In this document: in pieces, positions 61,061 to 64,000 of the stretch
How positions within the stretch are numbered: position 1 is the first letter of the stretch
Layout of the letters: each line of letters starts with the position of its first letter
Source of the DNA: Ruania zhangjianzhongii
GTDB taxonomy: Bacteria > Actinomycetota > Actinomycetes > Actinomycetales > Beutenbergiaceae
Length of the DNA: 64,000 bases
NCBI RefSeq assembly: GCF_008000995.1
Contig: NZ_CP042828.1
Span: forward strand, 4,206,882 to 4,270,881
Direction: 5' to 3'
Translations under genes and position numbers: made by a program
The notes under the pieces: generated by a model
Told to the model about the DNA's origin: nothing
Seen by the model: only the letters and a program-made list of their open reading frames with translations
Databases searched by the model: none

Positions 61061-62673
61061 TGGATATCGGCAACAGTGCCGTGAACTTCGGCATCTTCGG
61101 GCTGTTCGTGGCGGCCACGATGGTGATCGTGATCCGCGCTTCCCGGAACAACAAGAGTGCGGCGGACTTCTACGCTGGCGGGCGGGCCTTCACCGGTCAG
61201 CAGAACGGCATCGCGATCTCCGGTGACTACCTCTCCGCGGCCTCCTTCCTCGGCATCGCCGGGGCCGTGGCTGTCTACGGCTACGACGGGTTCCTGTACT
61301 CGATCGGCTTCCTGGTGGCCTGGCTGGTGGCGCTGCTGCTGGTTGCCGAGCTGCTGCGGAACACCGGCCGGTTCACGATGGCCGATGTGCTCTCCTTCCG
61401 GATGCGGCAGCGGCCGGTGCGCACCGCAGCGGCCTCCTCCACGCTGGCGGTCTCGTTCTTCTACCTGCTCGCGCAGATGGCCGGTGCCGGTGGGCTGGTG
61501 GCGCTGCTGCTCGGGGTCACCGACCGCGGCGGGCAGTCGATCGTGATCGCGATCGTCGGCGCGATCATGGTGTTCTACGTGCTGGTCGGCGGGATGAAGG
61601 GCACCACCTGGGTACAGATCGTCAAGGCGGTGCTGCTGATCATCGGGGCCGCCGTGATGACGGTGTGGATCATGGCCCAGCACAACTTCAACCTCTCCGA
61701 GCTGCTCGGGCACGCCGTGGCCACCGCCGGTGAGGGCGGTGCCAATCTGCTGGACCCGATGAACAAGTACGGCGGCTCGGAGGTCGCCAAGCTGGACTTC
61801 ATCTCGCTGGCGCTCGCTCTGGTCCTCGGCACCGCCGGGCTGCCGCACGTACTGATGCGGTTCTACACCGTGCCCACAGCGAAAGAGGCACGCCGGTCGG
61901 TGACCTGGGCGATCGCGTTGATCGGCCTGTTCTACCTGTTCACCCTGGTGCTCGGCTTCGGCGCGGGAGCGCTGGTCGGCGCGGACGAGATCCTCGCCGC
62001 TCCGGGTGGAGTGAACTCGGCTGCTCCCCTGCTGGCCTACGAGCTCGGCGGGACGATCCTGCTCGGGGTGATCTCCGCCGTCGCGTTCGCCACCATCCTG
62101 GCGGTGGTGGCGGGACTGACGATCACCGCCTCGGCCTCCTTCGCCCACGATCTGTATACCAACGTCTTCAAGAAGGGTAAGGAGGACCCGCAGAAGGAGG
62201 TGAAGGTCGCCCGCCGGGCCGCCGTGGTGATCGGCGCTGTCGCGATCGTCGGCGGTGTGGTCGCCAACGGGCAGAACATCGCGTTCCTGGTGGCCCTGGC
62301 CTTCGCAGTGGCGGCCAGCGCGAACCTGCCGGTGATCCTGTACTCGCTGTTCTGGAAGCGGTTCAACACCTCCGGCGCTCTCTGGGCGATCTACGGCGGA
62401 CTGGTCACCGCGGTCACGCTGATCGTCTTCTCCCCCGCGGTCTCCGGCAAGCCGGTGGACCCGAGCACCGGGCGCAGCCCGTCGATGATCCAAGGGGTGG
62501 ACTTCCACTGGTTCCCATTGGACAACCCGGGCCTGGTCTCCATTCCGGCTGGCTTCTTCTTCGGTTGGCTCGGCACGATGATCTCCAAGGAGTTCAACAA
62601 GGCCAAGTACGCCGAGATGGAGGTGCGCTCCCTCACCGGTACCGGCGCGGAGAAGGCCACAGTGGCGCACTGA
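61060..62673 (+). CDS. actP: Cation/acetate symporter ActP
   Basis: The 537-residue SSS protein shows RASRNNKSAADFYAGGRAFTGQQNGIAISGDYLSAASFLGIAG, GLPHVLMRFYTVPTAKEARRSV and LTITASASFAHDLY, the hallmarks of ActP/MctC carriers for acetate and related monocarboxylates. It is paired with the YjcH-like protein. A palindromic element lies just after the stop. The upstream CRP-like site suggests carbon-source control. ActP from other bacteria also transports glycolate or pyruvate, so the exact substrate is not certain. Confidence 0.92.
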   Translation: MDIGNSAVNFGIFGLFVAATMVIVIRASRNNKSAADFYAGGRAFTGQQNGIAISGDYLSAASFLGIAGAVAVYGYDGFLYSIGFLVAWLVALLLVAELLRNTGRFTMADVLSFRMRQRPVRTAAASSTLAVSFFYLLAQMAGAGGLVALLLGVTDRGGQSIVIAIVGAIMVFYVLVGGMKGTTWVQIVKAVLLIIGAAVMTVWIMAQHNFNLSELLGHAVATAGEGGANLLDPMNKYGGSEVAKLDFISLALALVLGTAGLPHVLMRFYTVPTAKEARRSVTWAIALIGLFYLFTLVLGFGAGALVGADEILAAPGGVNSAAPLLAYELGGTILLGVISAVAFATILAVVAGLTITASASFAHDLYTNVFKKGKEDPQKEVKVARRAAVVIGAVAIVGGVVANGQNIAFLVALAFAVAASANLPVILYSLFWKRFNTSGALWAIYGGLVTAVTLIVFSPAVSGKPVDPSTGRSPSMIQGVDFHWFPLDNPGLVSIPAGFFFGWLGTMISKEFNKAKYAEMEVRSLTGTGAEKATVAH

Positions 62674-62704
62674 GCCGGTGGCACCGTTCCGGCATTGCAC
62701 GGGC

Positions 62705-62774
62705 GTCTGAGGACCACGTGGACATCGGAGTACCGAAGTTTCGGTACTCCGATGTCCATCCGGTCCTCAGACAC
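62705..62774. repeat. Dispersed palindromic element, copy C
   Basis: This is the most complete copy: left arm GTCTGAGGACC, core ACATCGGAGTACCGAA and TTCGGTACTCCGATGT, and right arm GGTCCTCAGAC. The whole segment forms a long nested inverted repeat in the convergent gap between actP and the prenyl synthase gene. Its arms match the left arm of copy A. Confidence 0.85.
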
Positions 62775-62791
62775 TTGTCTGGCCGAGAGAC

Positions 62792-63796
62792 TCAGGCGAG
62801 CCGGTCCACCAGCAGGTGCGCGAACTCGTCGAGAGCGGTGCGGGTCTCGCTCGCCGGCAGCAGGTCGAGCTCGGCCACCGCACCGGCGGCCCAGTCGCGC
62901 GCCATCTCCCGCGCTTCGGCCAGCACGGGGTGCGCGGTCAGCCGGCTCAGCACGTCGGCGAGCATCTCGTCCGAGGACAGGTCGCCATCCAGATCGGCCA
63001 GCAGCTGCCGCCCGGCGTCGTCCAGCTCTCCGGCGCTGGCCTGACGGCGCAGCAGCAGCACCGGCATCGTCGGCACGCCCTCGCGCAGGTCGGTACCCGG
63101 CGTCTTCCCAGTGGTCTCAGCGTCGGAGACCAGGTCGATCACGTCGTCGGCGAGCTGGAAGGCGATACCGACCTTCTCCGCGTACGCCACTGTGGCGGTC
63201 TCGATCTCCGGCGCAGCACCGGACAGGATGGTGCCGTAGTGCGCGGCCGCGGCGATCAAGGAACCGGTCTTGTCCGCGAGCACCTGCAGGTAGTGCGCGG
63301 TCGGGTCCTCACCCTCGGCCGGGCCGAGGGTCTCGTGCAGCTGACCGAGCACGAGCCGTTCGAAGGCTTCGGCCTGGATCCGCACCGCCTGCGGCCCGAG
63401 GTCGGCCACGATCCGGGACGCCTTGGCGAACAGCAGGTCGCCGGTGAGGATCGCCACCGAGTTGCCCCACACCTCGTGCGCGGAGGGCGCTCCGCGCCGC
63501 AGCGGCGCGGAGTCCATCACGTCATCGTGGTACAGCGTGGCCAGATGGGTGAGCTCGGTGGCCACCGCGGCGGCCCGCACCTGATCGTTCACCCCGCTAC
63601 CGAACTGGCTGGTGAGCAGTACCAGCATCGGTCGGATCCGTTTCCCACCGGCGTCCAGCAGGTGGTGGGCGGAGGGGTCCACCAGCGGGTCGGCGCTGCG
63701 GGCAGCCGCCTGCAACCGCTGCTCGATGTCCTCGAGCTCGGTGGCGAGCTGTGCCTGGAGGTCGCCGTCGCCCAGCGGCAGGCCGGGCTGGGTCAC
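62792..63796 (-). CDS. Polyprenyl diphosphate synthase
   Basis: The 334-residue trans-prenyltransferase condenses isopentenyl diphosphate units. It has GGKRIRPMLVLL, the first Asp-rich motif DDVMD (residues 91-95), a second FQLADDVIDL motif near residue 218, and the KTGSLIAAAAHYG region. Product chain length cannot be read with certainty. Overlap with nuoN (GTGA) suggests that it supplies the menaquinone side chain for the respiratory chain. Confidence 0.9.
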   Translation of the reverse strand: MTQPGLPLGDGDLQAQLATELEDIEQRLQAAARSADPLVDPSAHHLLDAGGKRIRPMLVLLTSQFGSGVNDQVRAAAVATELTHLATLYHDDVMDSAPLRRGAPSAHEVWGNSVAILTGDLLFAKASRIVADLGPQAVRIQAEAFERLVLGQLHETLGPAEGEDPTAHYLQVLADKTGSLIAAAAHYGTILSGAAPEIETATVAYAEKVGIAFQLADDVIDLVSDAETTGKTPGTDLREGVPTMPVLLLRRQASAGELDDAGRQLLADLDGDLSSDEMLADVLSRLTAHPVLAEAREMARDWAAGAVAELDLLPASETRTALDEFAHLLVDRLA

Positions 63797-64000
63797 AGCA
63801 GGAACTGCGTGGCGTTCGCAGCCAGGTCGAGCAGCGGACCGGGGAACAGGCCGAGCGCCAGAGTGCCGAGGGCGCAGACCGCCACCGCCACCACGCTCAG
63901 TCCTTCGGTGCGCACCACAGTGGCCCGGGCGCCCTGAGCCTCCTCGTTCGGCTGGGTGAAGAACATCAGCACGATCACCCGCACGTAGAAGAACGCCGCA
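63793..64000 (-). CDS. nuoN: NADH-quinone oxidoreductase subunit N (C-terminal part)
   Basis: Only the last 68 residues are inside the window: AAFFYVRVIVLMFFTQPNEE followed by a final hydrophobic helix (SVVAVAVCALGTLALGLFPGPLLDLAANATQFLL). This matches the C terminus of the antiporter-like NuoN subunit of complex I. The gene is cut by the right edge. Its stop overlaps the prenyl synthase start by 4 nt. Confidence 0.88.
   Translation of the reverse strand, partial: AAFFYVRVIVLMFFTQPNEEAQGARATVVRTEGLSVVAVAVCALGTLALGLFPGPLLDLAANATQFLL

Overview
The window comes from a high-GC actinobacterium. The gene order, the extended SecE and the ActP/YjcH and LytTR-type genes suggest order Micrococcales (Ruania, Beutenbergia or Georgenia-like), but the genus cannot be fixed from this DNA alone. 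Most of positions 1-39000 is the universally conserved translation/transcription block, read on the minus strand.

Layout in minus-strand transcription order: tRNA-Trp, secE, nusG, rplK, rplA (39.2-36.4 kb); rplJ-rplL behind an attenuated leader (36.1-35.0 kb); rpoB-rpoC with their own promoter (34.7-27.0 kb); a small plus-strand accessory block with a GPH-type sugar symporter and a YdjC/ChbG-like protein, plus a minus-strand P-loop kinase (23.6-26.7 kb); the str operon rpsL-rpsG-fusA-tuf (23.5-18.9 kb); then the S10-spc-alpha superoperon from rpsJ to secY-adk-map, and infA-rpmJ at the left edge. Two large MalT/LAL-type LuxR regulators sit between map and infA, which is unusual.

The right part (39.2-64 kb) is mixed. 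It starts with an OmpR-type two-component system that converges on an operon-like group: an APH-fold kinase and two secreted low-complexity proteins, (GNGGS)n and (SPNTPA)n. A shared TGAGA/TCTCA palindrome lies upstream of the APH gene and of the (SPNTPA)n gene. Next come adenosine deaminase, a tandem pair of membrane-anchored CxCSIP paralogues, an alpha/beta hydrolase, murB, an MFS exporter, a LacI regulator, and two MaoC/HadA-HadB-like hydratases with rpmG and tRNA-Met, tRNA-Thr and tRNA-Tyr. In mycobacteria rpmG-hadAB lies directly next to tRNA-Trp-secE, so the 39.2-51.4 kb segment looks like an insertion or expansion in that neighbourhood. After this come yajQ, a ferredoxin/adrenodoxin-type NADP reductase, rarD, and a monocarboxylate-uptake cluster: a LytS/LytTR two-component system with a small membrane protein and an ActP-like symporter, followed by yjcH-actP with a CRP/GlxR-like site. 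The right edge holds a polyprenyl diphosphate synthase gene overlapping the end of nuoN.

The most interesting non-coding structure is a family of three palindromic repeats, each in a convergent intergenic gap (26.1, 53.7 and 62.7 kb); a 33-nt leader element shared by the rpsL and rpsJ transcripts (30/33 identical); and the shared operator-like palindromes of the repeat-protein locus.
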